A stretch of DNA of 64,000 nt from Mayamaea pseudoterrestris (GCA_027923505.1 BROI01000005.1:682001-746000); one strand, 5' to 3'; counted from the stretch's first letter, positions 31,804 to 42,361 are shown. Numbers and translations: made by a program. The notes: generated by a model not told the origin, from the letters alone.

Positions 31804-34800
31804 TTATCGATCATTTACGCGAATGTTCAATGCACTGGAACGATGTCTGGACTTGCCTGAGGGTTTCGAGCGATCGAGATAATTCAAGTACGACGCATTC
31901 TCATTCCTTGTGCTATCATTATGCTTGCGTGAGTCATTCAGCTGACGCGATGTTGATTGCTTTTCTTTAACGCGGGCTTCTCGCTCATTGTCAAGCTTTT
32001 CCCTAACTCGAGCATATTTTTGCGAAAGGTGTTCGTTATCAGCTTCCGTCAGCTTTAAACGCTCCTCCAGCTCCGCGGACCGATTACGCTCTGCATCAAT
32101 TTTCTTTTGAAGTTTTGTAATCATTGCATCACCACTCCGCTGAGCGGTTGATTGTTCCTGCTCCTTTAGCTCGTAAAGTTTTGATAAGTTAACGAGATCA
32201 CCGAAGAGTGCCTCGAGACTATCTCGCATTTCATTCTCAGACTCATCCAACTCTGCTAGTGATTCCTTTTGAGCTTGAAGTTCTGCCTTCATTTGCAGAT
32301 CATTTCTCATCATTGCGTCAATAGAAGTTTTGGCTGTTTGTAACTCCTTGGACAGATCCAGCACTCGTTTCGCGCTTGCATCTGCACGTTGCGATGCATT
32401 CTGCTTTTTCTTTTCCAATTGCTGCAACTGACTTGTCGCATCAACCAATTCTGAATGCAGCGCCGCTTCAGCAAGCTTACTCACCCGGGCTGCCTCCTCT
32501 GCAACTTGCAAGCGATCCTCAAGTTCGTTGAGACGCACAGCCATTTCATCAGCGCGACGTTCAGCATTGTGGCGTTCTGCTTGATGAACTTCAATTAATT
32601 GTTTTGCATGCTGACCAGCCTTACTTTTAGCATGACCAAGCTGTCGTTGATAATCAACAGATTGTGCAAGAAGATTTTGCTGCAGCGCCGCATTTTCTCT
32701 CGTCAATCTTTTTTCCGATGCTCGGTATGCATCGATGGCAGCCTCATTGCGTTGATTGTCGAACTTAAGTGTCGCGAGCATCTGTCGCCGCGATACATCA
32801 TTTGTATGAACGACAGTTGCAAGGTAGTCCAGGGTCTCAGTCGTAGCTATCATGGAAGTAAGAAAGAGCTGCCGGCGTGTCATAGCCTGTGTTGCTTCGA
32901 CCTCCTGATCTAGAAGGCGTTCCATGTACGCGCTGACTGCCTCCATCATGCGGCCTTGCAACAGCACGGCGCGACCGTCTAGAGCTCCAAATTTGTCGCA
33001 GCAAGCAAGACATGCCAAAGTTGTTGCTGCAGCCATGGCCAATGATGATTCCAATCCCACACTAAGCACGTGCAATGGTTGCTTTACTGGTTGTGGTTGA
33101 AAAGTAACATCAAAATCGTCAATTCGCGATAAGTTGTTGGCGGGTGGTGTATTCTCGCCCCATTCAAAGGACATTGACTTATCAACATTATTGTCGCGAA
33201 TGCTTAAATCAATTTGGTCCGACGATGCGAGTGTCAGTTCGATCAACGATTCCACCGATTGCGTTGGAATCGACCCGAGAAGCGAATGTACAAGTGCGGC
33301 ATCACAAGATAAGGTGACCGCCACAGTGTCCAGCAGTAAAAATGCAACTGGTTGGTTTGTGGTAAACAAATCAGACTGAATTGAGAGAACCGTGTCCAGG
33401 CATTTCGCCACCCATTGAGCATTGATCGATCGCCATATACGACGCGACAGCTCGTCATGGGTGGCGATTGATTGTCGGTCTTGAAATAAAGCATGGAGCA
33501 ATATAGCAGATTGCAGAGATTTTTGTTGGCGGACTTGCTGCAGAAGCGTTGCAATAAACTCGGTCGTTTGTGGGAGGGCCTCGGGTAGTTGGCAACGCGT
33601 CGAAACGCGGCAAAATCGAAGTGCAAACACCAAACTTGCCATGTTCGGCTCGTTGACCATGTCAAGCGTCCCAAATTGCATCCACGTTGAAATCGCGTCC
33701 TGCCCAACAATGGTGCAAATCATACTTTCAATTTTTTCGCTGCTTTGCTCTATTCGGCACAAGTCGGTCAACAGCGGCAATGCCACCTTGCTCCATCGAT
33801 TGCTTGTGCTTGTCCACCGGGGTTGCGACCGACGAGAGTATTGTTGCTGCTTCTCAGAACCCCATGGGACGACAAGCTCCATTTCAACAAGGTTCTGGAG
33901 CGCTTGTTCTGAAACATTACTATTCGCTTGCTGCATCACGATGAGCAAGTGCAGACTGGCAATCCCGAGTCGAACTTGGTCGGCAGCCATTTTGTCGCTT
34001 GTCGAAACTAGCTTCGATGCAAACGTTTGCAGGTTTCGAACGAGTTTCGAAACTGTTGTAGACGGTAAATCTTCAAAGTCGTCCAGGGAATGAATCTCAT
34101 GCGCCGTCATGTGCAGCCGAAGCGCCTCGACGCAGGCCGTGAGCACACGCTCCGTCGAGAATGACTGTTGTTCCTTGTCTTGCGTTATTGCGTCTTCCTT
34201 GGTCAAGAGGTCGACAGCAAAGATGACGGCAAAAGGACTGGGAGCAGTAACGACGCTGGGGGCTTGCAAGTAAACGTGCTGTAGTCGATACAAACTCGCA
34301 AGCGCCGCCGTCCAAGCAACGAGCAAGGCTGACGATATAGCCGAATATTCATGAGAAGTGTTCTTCGGGTCATGATGCAGTGTTAGCCAGGCTTGCTCCA
34401 TGGCGTGCAGCAAGGTGCATGGATCGCTGCTGCTAGAGTTTACGTTACTGTTAGAGCCGACATGGTACATGCTTGCGTAGACTTGTTCATCGGACCATGA
34501 CTCATCCAAAACATGCGCCAATAGAGCCAAGCAAGATAAACAAACTGATTTCTGATCAGAGCTGCAGCTCTCCTTGTCCAGTAGTTTCACGACAACAGCT
34601 TGACTCCATGTGACAAACAAAGCAGTGGACGACCAGGTCCAAGTCGAGGACGTTTGCTGGCGAACACATTGTTCCAATGTATGCACCAAGTCCTTGTCAA
34701 AAGGATCGGAAACTAGTCGTTGTATTATTCCGTCCAGCGAAGAAACTTGGGAGACTTTACGCTGCTGCTGCAGAGGAGGCGACTGTACATCATGCTGACC

Positions 34801-34917
34801 ATCGTCTCGATGCGGCTGATGCTGATGTTGCCGAGCATTCATGTAGGGATTTGGAGGCGGCACTGGCTGCTGCTGCTGCGAAATGTACGGATTGGTATAT
34901 GGAAAGTTTCCTGACAT
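31804..34917 (-). CDS. Helical-repeat plus coiled-coil protein (CIP2A-like architecture)
   Basis: 1037 residues, single exon. Residues 1-50 are Gln/Pro/Asn-rich disorder. Residues ~50-690 are Leu/Ala/Ser-rich helices typical of an armadillo/HEAT-like solenoid (CLSCLALLAHVLDESWSDEQ; AATTLACLACCDKFGALDGRA). Residues ~715-1000 are a long continuous coiled coil (ENAALQQNLLAQSVDYQRQL; RADEMAVRLNELEDRLQVAEE; EERLKLTEADNEHLSQKYA). The tail is basic (SGKSRHRSSALNIRVNDR). Armadillo-then-coiled-coil is the architecture of CIP2A, a PP2A regulator; I rate that name as only a possibility. An SMC/kinesin-like or trafficking tether is the alternative. Confidence 0.7.
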   Translation of the reverse strand: MSGNFPYTNPYISQQQQPVPPPNPYMNARQHQHQPHRDDGQHDVQSPPLQQQRKVSQVSSLDGIIQRLVSDPFDKDLVHTLEQCVRQQTSSTWTWSSTALFVTWSQAVVVKLLDKESCSSDQKSVCLSCLALLAHVLDESWSDEQVYASMYHVGSNSNVNSSSSDPCTLLHAMEQAWLTLHHDPKNTSHEYSAISSALLVAWTAALASLYRLQHVYLQAPSVVTAPSPFAVIFAVDLLTKEDAITQDKEQQSFSTERVLTACVEALRLHMTAHEIHSLDDFEDLPSTTVSKLVRNLQTFASKLVSTSDKMAADQVRLGIASLHLLIVMQQANSNVSEQALQNLVEMELVVPWGSEKQQQYSRRSQPRWTSTSNRWSKVALPLLTDLCRIEQSSEKIESMICTIVGQDAISTWMQFGTLDMVNEPNMASLVFALRFCRVSTRCQLPEALPQTTEFIATLLQQVRQQKSLQSAILLHALFQDRQSIATHDELSRRIWRSINAQWVAKCLDTVLSIQSDLFTTNQPVAFLLLDTVAVTLSCDAALVHSLLGSIPTQSVESLIELTLASSDQIDLSIRDNNVDKSMSFEWGENTPPANNLSRIDDFDVTFQPQPVKQPLHVLSVGLESSLAMAAATTLACLACCDKFGALDGRAVLLQGRMMEAVSAYMERLLDQEVEATQAMTRRQLFLTSMIATTETLDYLATVVHTNDVSRRQMLATLKFDNQRNEAAIDAYRASEKRLTRENAALQQNLLAQSVDYQRQLGHAKSKAGQHAKQLIEVHQAERHNAERRADEMAVRLNELEDRLQVAEEAARVSKLAEAALHSELVDATSQLQQLEKKKQNASQRADASAKRVLDLSKELQTAKTSIDAMMRNDLQMKAELQAQKESLAELDESENEMRDSLEALFGDLVNLSKLYELKEQEQSTAQRSGDAMITKLQKKIDAERNRSAELEERLKLTEADNEHLSQKYARVREKLDNEREARVKEKQSTSRQLNDSRKHNDSTRNENASYLNYLDRSKPSGKSRHRSSALNIRVNDR

Positions 34918-35022
34918 GGTAAAGAGTATTTTAGTTTAGTCAAGAGGCAAGATGGGCGTGAAGGGAGCGGTGCAATTCCCATGTTGACAGCATTGTTGGC
35001 GGTGCTGGCAACGGCTCTTTTC

Positions 35023-35046
35023 TCGCACCGGTTCTGAATGACGTCA
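35023..35046 (+). promoter_or_regulatory. TCGCACCGGTTC plus TGACGTCA in a divergent promoter
   Basis: TCGCACCGGTTC at 35023-35034 and the palindromic bZIP/CRE-type site TGACGTCA at 35039-35046 lie in the 241-bp gap between the coiled-coil gene (minus) and the HAD gene (plus). Stramenopile aureochromes bind TGACGT cores (family knowledge). Use here is inferred. Confidence 0.45.
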
Positions 35047-35158
35047 AGGGCAATACAAGACGCTGCGTGACGAACGAGCCGACAGCGCCTCACAATTTTC
35101 AAGCAATAACGCACCATCCATCGACCACTCACCTCACTGACTCTTCACTCTACCCACC

Positions 35159-36141
35159 ATGTCTTCCACAGCATTTATTAGCAGCAGCAACTACACTAAT
35201 CACAAATCACTCGCCGAGCTCGTGGATCGCTACGATGGCTTTATTCTCGATCAATTTGGCGTCATGCACAATGGTGCCAATGCACTCGACGGAGCCGTCG
35301 ATTGCGTCCGTCAACTTTGTCACGCACATGGAAAACGACTCGTCATTTTGTCGAACAGTTCCAGCTTAGCGCATGACGCATTGCATAAACTGTCAACGCT
35401 TGGTTTTGATGCAAACGATTTTTTGGGAGCTGTGACGAGTGGACAAGAGGCGAGTGAGTTTATTCGCGCCAGTAGGTTCAACAATATCAATCAATCTGCA
35501 CCTACGAAAGCACTTTTCTTCACATGGGAATCGTCCGCCTCCTTGGAGTTTCTGCAAGCTTGTGGAGACAACTTGGAAGCGACGGACAATGTCAGCGAAG
35601 CAGATTTCATACTGCTGCATGGCAGTCAAGTGCTCCGCGGACCGCAAGGCGAGCATGGCCAGGCGCAGATAACGCCGCTGGACTTTTTCGACGCGGGAAA
35701 CACGACAAAGTTAGAGCCAATTCTACAGCAATGTATGGAACGAAACTTGGAAATGGTTTGCTGCAACCCAGACTATGTTTACGTGAGCCCCGACGGAAGC
35801 ATCAAGCACATGCCGGGCACCATTGCCGACCTTTACCAAAACAAATACAATGGAACTGTCCACACGTTTGGCAAGCCGCACGTGCCCCACTTTGACGCCT
35901 GCGTGCGCTTGCTGAACCTTGGTTGCGATCGCATTGCTCACGTGGGCGACTCGCTGCATCATGACGTCAAGGGAGCCAACGCGGCGGGCATGGCGAGCAT
36001 TTTGTTGCCAGTGGCGTGCATCGTCAAGAGCTGGACCTGCAGGAGAATGATAACGTTTTGCCCAGTCGCAGCAAGTTGGATGCACTGTTCGCCAAGCATG
36101 GACAAACTCCGACGCATGTGGTGCCAATGTTTCAGTTCTGA
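35159..36141 (+). CDS. HAD class IIA phosphatase-like protein, apparent -1 nt frameshift near the C-terminus
   Basis: HAD-superfamily subfamily IIA hydrolase of the TIGR01459 type. Motif I is FILDQFGVMHNG, motif II LVILSNSS, motif III/IV HVGDSLHHDVKGANAAGM. After GMASI (35990-36001) the reading frame no longer makes family sense: the continuing frame runs to 36229 with Cys/Ser/Arg-rich nonsense. Shifting by one base at the T-run ATTTTG (35999-36004) gives VASGVHRQELDL, then LDALFAKHGQTPTHVVPMFQF and TGA at 36139-36141. This is the expected C-terminus, about 327 residues in total. So one T appears missing in this copy, through a real mutation, a sequencing or assembly error, or recoding. Substrate unknown. 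Confidence 0.85.
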
Positions 36142-36640
36142 TCGTAGTAGCTCCGCATCAATGACGAAAGGCTTGACAAGTACTGGTAGTCTCCACGTCC
36201 TTTGCAGACCGTCACGCAACCGAGCATAAACTGTATTCATTCTTTGGCATCGAGCCATGAGGCCATTTATCCTCTGCTGTAAGTTAGGCGACAGCTACTG
36301 CACGCGAGTTATCAAGCAAATCGATTTGCTGTTAATCGTATCAAAACACCTATGCTGCTATCTTCACTGAGCGTATTTTAAAAACAAGTACATTGCAGTG
36401 GTAGTCCCGCGGACGTGAGACTTGAGACTGATCTTTTGCGGGACTAGAACCTCGGTAACGTGTCATGGTGCGACATGAGTTTCGACGACAACTTGCAATT
36501 CGCCATGGTGAATGTGATGAGCGAAGCTTGCCATTGTGTTTACGTCTATACACAGACACAGCAGCGTCTTAAAGTACATGGAACGAAGACCTTGAAAGCA
36601 TAGCTGAAATTCGAAACTTGTAATTAGCTTTAAAATTACA
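36142..36640. other. Intergenic 499 bp
   Basis: 3' end of the HAD gene and 5' region of ALG3. Short open frames only. No repeats, RNA genes or recurrent promoter motifs recognised. Confidence 0.4.
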
Positions 36641-38109
36641 ATGCGAGCATCAAACAAGCACCGAACAGTAACCAACAAAAATGACAGCAACTCTATTCAA
36701 TCAACGTCCTTTCTTCAGCGCTATATTCATCCTCTATATCAGCATTTGGCACTTGAATCACGCTATGATATTCCATTCATTGTGTTTCTGCTCATCATGG
36801 AAGTCACTATTGGTCGCTTCATCATTCGTCGAGTTCCCTACACGGAAATTGACTGGAAAGCCTACATGGAGCAAGTGGAAGCAACCCAAGCCGGAGAGCG
36901 CAACTATCTCAATATTCGCGGAAATACTGGACCATTGGTGTATCCTGCAGGGTTTCTGTGCTTGTTTGGTCTATTGCATGAATTGACGGACAATGGATCG
37001 GACATTGTCAAGGCGCAACACTTTTTTCTCGTCTTCTACATGCTTATGCAGTTGATCGTCTTGATGATCTTTCAGGAGCGAATATCAACTATTCGAAGGC
37101 AAGGGAATAAGCAGACTAGTTTGCATGCGTTCAGTATTGTCAATAACATCTGGTCGTGGCGCATTGCCATGGGAGTGCTGTGCCTATCCAAGCGTTTGCA
37201 CTCCATATTTTTGCTGCGCTTGTTCAACGACGGCCCAACCATGCTGCTGCTATATGCTTCCATTTTGCTCTTTCAAAAGCACTACTGGAGAATGGGATGC
37301 TTGATGTTTTCATTTGCAGTCAGCGTCAAGATGAATATCTTGCTATTTGCGCCAGGACTGTTGCTACTGCTGCTGCAGGCCTTGCCGGATTGGATGAGCG
37401 TCGTTCGAATGCTTGCGTTTTACTGCGCACTGCCGCAACTTGCACTGGGTGCACCCTTTTTGCTGGCGCATCCAGTGTCGTATTTGAGGAAGGCGTTTGA
37501 GTTTGACCGCACGTTCTTTTACGAGTGGACTGTCAACTGGAAGGTATGAGACGAAAGGTGTTTTCTTCCTTGACAGGTGGTGTACTAGCAGTGTACTTAC
37601 AATCCCGTCTTTTTCTCGTACAGTTCCTTCCGGAAAAAGTATTTGTCTCCAAGCGGCTTTCGCTTCTGCTGCTTGCGTTACATATCATTGGATTAATTGC
37701 TGGCGCAGTTGCTTGGGTCCGCTCGAGCCGGCGACAGGTGCCCCGAACCATCTTTTTGAAAGGAGTCTCACTTTCGCCACACTATATTGCTTACACGCTT
37801 CTCGCATCCAACTTTATCGGAATCGTTTTTGCTCGGACGCTCCATTACCAGTTTTACTCGTGGTACTTTCATGCGGTTCCCTACTTGTTGTGGACCGCGC
37901 TCACTCGACAAGCAAGGAATTTTTTACCCAAAATGGTCGCTTGCTTGGCTATACTTGTCGGAATAGAAGCTGCTTACTTGACGTTTCCCGCGACGCCGCA
38001 AAGCTCTGCTATGTTGCAGGTATGTCACCTGCTGGTGCTGTCCACCATACGACCGCCAAAAATAAGAGACGTTGAGGTATGTTCAGACGCAAAAGTCAAG
38101 TCAAGATAA
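36641..38109 (+). CDS. ALG3: Dol-P-Man:Man5GlcNAc2-PP-Dol alpha-1,3-mannosyltransferase
   Basis: ER membrane glycosyltransferase that adds the sixth mannose to the lipid-linked N-glycan precursor. Exons 36641-37543 and 37624-38109 (intron 37544-37623, GTATGA...TACAG) join to 462 residues. Family-diagnostic stretches are YTEIDWKAYMEQVE, ERNYLNIRGNTGPLVYPAGF, LRLFNDGPTMLLLYAS, FSFAVSVKMNILLFAPGLLLLLLQ and, across the splice, YEWTVNWK-FLPEKVFVSKRLSL. About ten hydrophobic helices are visible. Near the end FARTLHYQFYSWYFHAVPYLLW is also typical. The C-terminal ~20 residues (after TIRPPK) are less certain, because a GTATGT lies at 38034 and 38075. It pairs functionally with BiP in ER glycoprotein folding. 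Confidence 0.92.
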
Positions 38110-38252
38110 TCAAATTGTACAAAGTGAATTTGTAAGACATGCTAGTTATACTTGCTTGATCGTGGTATATGGCAGTGCTATATGTGTAGTAAAGGACTTG
38201 TGAATTCAAGCTGTACTTACGCAGTGCAAGCTCATAGAAGACAGCCTGCCTA

Positions 38253-40054
38253 TTATGAAAGCTCCTCCACCGGAGTCTCATTTTGCCACATTTGATGAAG
38301 ATAATGAAAGAGACTGTCAGAGACAGACACCTTGTATGGTGTCGGATTAATGTATCGCAGAATATCTGGTCGAATCGTCTTGAGCTGCTCCTGGATCGCT
38401 GCCCGGGCCTCGGCGTTGGTTCGATTTGCACCAGGAACAACTTGGCCATTGTCAAAAACAAGAGTGTGCAAAGCTTCAACGCGCGATGGCGTGGCGGCTG
38501 CTCGCTTTTGGTCGATGAATGGGTGCCGACACAGGATTCGCTCGCCAGGCGCTGGTGGCGCCTCGCCTTGCGGAATCATGATATCCAGAATGGGCTCGTT
38601 TCGCACGCGACTGTACAGTCGGTACGCATTCTTTCGGCCAGGAATAAGTACCTTTTCTATATCTTGACTCAGTTTCATGCGCGGCTTGCCATCAATTTCA
38701 ACAAGCTTGTAGACACAACCAAGCGCAGGTTGAGCACGACAAGTCACCAGGTTTGTGCCAATCCCATAGTGAGTAATAGCATGATCCTGTTTGTTTAATC
38801 CATGCAACACCGCTTCGTCAATGTCATTGCTAGCAACAATGCTCAAGTCATTGAAAAAAGCATGCTCCTTGGCAAGCTCGGCCCAAATCATGGCACACTC
38901 CATTGACAAGTACGCCAAGTCGCCACTATCCAACCTTACGCCAACCGGCTTGTAACCCAGCAGGTCCAACGCCAGCGCCACGAGACAAAAGTTGAGCACA
39001 CCCGATCGCAACGTATCGTACGTGTCGACGAGGCACATTAAATTGTGCGGAAAGGCAACGCCGTACGCAATAAAGGCTGCCAGTTCTCCATCATGCGTAG
39101 AATTATACGCAACATTCGTCGCCGCCAACTGCATTCGAAAATTTTTCACAAGATCAAGTAAATTATGTTCCTCATTTGTCACCGCATGCTTGACTGTACA
39201 TTCCTTGACATCCTCCAGTTTGCTGTAGGCCTGCACAAAAGCGTGCGCATGCGTCCCCGTAATGTTTAGATTGAGTAGCTTGCCAGCCTGAACGTTGGAC
39301 GTACCGACAAAGCCGCCCATGACGGCATATTTGCTGGCACTAAAGCCGCCGTCCGGCCCTTGGGCGCGTCGAAGACCAAACTCGAAACATTGGGGAGTCT
39401 TGGAGCATTGTGCCGGTAAGTGAATGCTATTGGATAACGATGACGACGACGAGGCAGCTGCTGCTGCAACTTGCGCCGACACGCCATGCGTCTTGTCCTC
39501 GGCCGCGCGCACCATGCGCGCCGCGTTGGTCACCAGCAGCGACGGATAGTTGACCAGTGTCAGTAGCGTCGTTTCCAGCAGCTGCCCAATGACGAGTGGC
39601 GCTTCCACAACAATGAGTGGAACGCGCGGAAAAACCACCGTGCCATCCTTGAGTGCGTACACTTTCACTTGCGATGTGTTTAGTTCAAGTAGCCAGTCAA
39701 AAAATGCGGGCTCGCAGTCCTGCATGGAAGGAACGCTCTGCAAATATTCAACATCGGATTGGGAAAAGGAAAAGTGGTAAATGTGCTTGAGGCATTCGTC
39801 AAGGCCGGCAAAAATGGTGTATTCGCCGCCAAATGGATTCTTGCCTGAGAAATAAAGAGACAATATGATGCATGAGACGAATATGAAAGCAATTACTAAA
39901 TAATTTCGGCAAAAAACTTACGAAAAAAGAGTTCAAAGACGGCTGGATCTTGGTGTCGTCCGTTCTTCCAGTGCGCGTACGCCATGGTAATTTGGTAAAG
40001 GTCCGTCAGCATGGCCGTCACGAGCGTATTCGTTGGTCGAGGAACGGTTTCCAT
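38253..40054 (-). CDS. NAPRT: Nicotinate phosphoribosyltransferase
   Basis: First enzyme of the Preiss-Handler NAD+ salvage route: nicotinate + PRPP (+ATP) to nicotinate mononucleotide. Two exons on the minus strand, 40054-39922 and 39844-38253, join to 574 residues (intron 39845-39921, 77 bp, GTAAGT...CTCAG). Exon 1 gives [29 protein letters not shown] and the join makes [19 protein letters not shown], exactly the family N-terminus. Other signatures are [67 protein letters not shown] and [10 protein letters not shown] Ser/Ala insert lies at ~175-190. Its 3' end is convergent with ALG3, 143 bp away. Confidence 0.95.
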
Positions 40055-40561
40055 GGCGATTGCTGTATATGCGATATAAATACTAAAGACGAGTGATACG
40101 TGATGGATTCAAAATGGCGAGCTGCAGCTGCCATGGTGGTGGGTTGCATCAAAAGTTCGGAAGATCCAAGTCGCGGAAGGGTGTGACAACTTTTCAGTCA
40201 CGCTGGTGTCACGCGCAAAACCACTACGACGCGTCAGCTATCTTCCCTTGCAATTGAGCACGCTGCTACTGATACCCTAGATATGTAAGGCATCTAGTGC
40301 TAAATTTAACACTACATTTAAAAATTATTGACGCCACTTCTTATGACGCTTGACTCGAAATCGCTACCGCTCCTTCGATTCTGTCGTTTCATACACATAC
40401 GTACAGCTCGCGTCAAAAATCAGCACCCACTCTTATTTTACCGGCTTGTTCGTGCTTGTCAAGAACTATGAATCACGTCCTGCGACGAGGAAGCACTTTC
40501 AAGAGCGAGCGCATTCAGCAGCCAGCGGCCGCTTCTGCGTCGAGAGATGAACAACGGTCAT
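40055..40561. other. Intergenic 507 bp with promoter-like motifs
   Basis: Upstream of NAPRT and downstream of the deaminase-fold gene, both minus. GTGTCACGCGCAAAACCACTACGAC-like sequence around 40207-40231 parallels GTGACGCGC...GAACCGCTACGAC at 7151-7177, with one change in the 13-mer. The open frame at 40350-40550 has no protein character. Confidence 0.4.
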
Positions 40562-41821
40562 TCAGCAACCGTACCGCTCCTTGCAAAAGTCGGGTAGGAA
40601 AGGACATAAATCCTTAGCTGCAACACTTTCGACAGACAGTGTTCCATCGCCATGAAAATCAACGTGCTCCTCCTCATTTTCGTCAAGCCGGACGGTGAGA
40701 ATGACTTGCACATTGCCAAACCCATGCTCCACCAGCATGCTTCTCGCTGCAGCAAAGGGAACGTGCGGAATGCCAAACTGATCCACCTGGACAATCGCCA
40801 GTACCTGTAGCGGCGGTTGCATTGTATTCGTTGTTGAGTCTCGACTTGTATTGCCACTAATCCTGAAGTCACGGCAGTGCGCCTTATACAATCCCAGTAA
40901 CTGACAAACGGCATCCTGCGTGGATCCATACTCGAGTGCCTTGAGTTGCGGCGCTTGCATGTAGCCAATCTTGTCGTCGTGACGAACCACCATGGCGGCG
41001 CCGTATCGAATTGGATGAAGAACGTCGCGATCGTCCGCCAACGCCGCTTGGTGAGCGGCAGTTACTAGCCGAAGTACTTGGTCATTGAATAGAATTCCAG
41101 GAATGGAGAATTTGGCTAGTAGTTTCTCCACGAGTCGCTCATGATTCTGGCCAACCGATACTTGTTGCTGCGCCGATAGTCCAGAGTACAGGCTAGGGAA
41201 TGGATGCATCTCCTTTAACTTGACAATCCACGGCGCAAACGTTTCGTCCCTCGACTGCATGACAATGACTGTGTCAGGCGTAGTTGCTGGATGACCATAC
41301 AAGTATTCTCGACAAAGAGTGCCGGGTGGAATGGGCGCGTCCGCGTCCGTGACAATGTACACTTTTTGAATGGTTTGCTTGGTAAACTGCATGCGATAAA
41401 AGAGTAGGGCGGCGCGTTCGGCGCAAATGGCGCCTCCAATGTTTGGCGCGCACTCGTCGTTGGTGCCAACAATCACGGATCCATTCTTTAATAGCAGTAT
41501 GCAAACGACGCGAAAGTTGGATTGAATGGGTGGGGCGAGTGATAATCGAATCTGATGAGCACACTTGAGGTAGTAGGTGTCATCATAGATCTTTTTCTTT
41601 CCAATCGATAGGATACTAGGAATCTTCTGCTTATTTTGAACATCTTGACTACCATTCGTCAACTGGATATCCTTTTCTTCCGATGGTTGAAGAGAGGTCG
41701 GATCAGATTTGTTCTGTGGAAAATCAGGAGGAGCGAAGGAGGCAATGACTAGAATGCCAAAGGAAACGGACGTCGCAAACAGACAAGCTGCAGCGAGCAC
41801 CGCCTTTCTATCCTCGTTCAT
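40562..41821 (-). CDS. Membrane-anchored cytidine-deaminase-fold protein, altered zinc site
   Basis: 419 residues. An N-terminal hydrophobic helix (VLAAACLFATSVSFGILVIASFA, ~8-30) suggests a signal anchor. Residues ~84-200 resemble a cytidine deaminase domain: catalytic ICAERAALLFY (Cys133, Glu135) and PPGTLCREYL. In canonical CDA the second motif is PCxxC; here the first Cys position is Gly167, with only Cys170 retained, so one of three zinc ligands is missing. Residues ~245-400 look like a second, degenerate deaminase-fold half (LVTAAHQAAL...RYGAAMVVRHDDKIGY...STQDAVCQLLGLY) without a CxE. Residues near the C-terminus (PFAAARSMLVEHGFGNVQVILT) fit the fold's final strand. It may not deaminate free cytidine. 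Confidence 0.72.
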   Translation of the reverse strand: MNEDRKAVLAAACLFATSVSFGILVIASFAPPDFPQNKSDPTSLQPSEEKDIQLTNGSQDVQNKQKIPSILSIGKKKIYDDTYYLKCAHQIRLSLAPPIQSNFRVVCILLLKNGSVIVGTNDECAPNIGGAICAERAALLFYRMQFTKQTIQKVYIVTDADAPIPPGTLCREYLYGHPATTPDTVIVMQSRDETFAPWIVKLKEMHPFPSLYSGLSAQQQVSVGQNHERLVEKLLAKFSIPGILFNDQVLRLVTAAHQAALADDRDVLHPIRYGAAMVVRHDDKIGYMQAPQLKALEYGSTQDAVCQLLGLYKAHCRDFRISGNTSRDSTTNTMQPPLQVLAIVQVDQFGIPHVPFAAARSMLVEHGFGNVQVILTVRLDENEEEHVDFHGDGTLSVESVAAKDLCPFLPDFCKERYGC

Positions 41822-42118
41822 GCCTTGTCAAAGCAATCAGAACGACTGTAGGCTCATTTTGATGGATAGGACGGCATGCAGCACACACATTCATGGCGAA
41901 CATGGAAAACGGCGCAGGCGCGAGAGAGGCGCGCGCAAATTTGCAAAACCGGTGTGACTTCAAACAATGTTTCTCATTGGTTAAAAATGTCGCAGCGACA
42001 CCAATGCGAAGAAAGCGTTCCGTTCCATTCATTCTCCTTCCATCATCCATCATCCGACTGCGTTTCCGTCGATACCTCACTTCCTCTGCTGTTTGTTCCA
42101 TATATAACCAGCTGCAAC

Positions 42119-42361
42119 ATGCAGACAATCGCATCCAACAATACGGCCCCGCATATGGAGAGACTTCGCGATGGACCATGCAGCGACATTTTTGCAGAGC
42201 TTCAAGCCTGCCAATCGACGCATCCACTGCTTCTGCAGCAACAGCAACGACGCACCGTTAGCAACCGAAACGTCTTGTCGGCTTGCGTTAATGAGACAGA
42301 TCTTTTGATCAAGTGTATCAAGAAGCATCCGGCATACTTTCTTGCGAATGCTGCGAAGTGA
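42119..42361 (+). CDS. Small twin-CX9C (CHCH) protein, probably mitochondrial intermembrane space
   Basis: 80 residues from the ATG at 42119; the open frame extends upstream, but the conserved part begins here. Two exact CX9C motifs are present, Cys21/Cys31 (CSDIFAELQAC) and Cys56/Cys66 (CVNETDLLIKC), separated by 24 residues. That is the coiled-coil-helix pattern oxidised by Mia40 (CHCHD4) on import. The ending IKKHPAYF is typical of respiratory-chain assembly factors, but I cannot name the orthologue. A Gln-rich loop (LLLQQQQRR) sits between the motifs. It is divergent from the deaminase-fold gene. Confidence 0.75.
   Translation: MQTIASNNTAPHMERLRDGPCSDIFAELQACQSTHPLLLQQQQRRTVSNRNVLSACVNETDLLIKCIKKHPAYFLANAAK

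Noticed and set aside
36004-36229. C-terminal extension of the HAD protein in the unshifted frame (to 36229)
   Set aside because: Cys/Ser/Arg-rich nonsense; the conserved C-terminus is in the other frame and stops at 36141.
42101-42110. TATATAACC as TATA box of the CX9C gene
   Set aside because: Only about 10 bp before the ATG; a TSS 25-30 bp downstream would fall inside the coding region.
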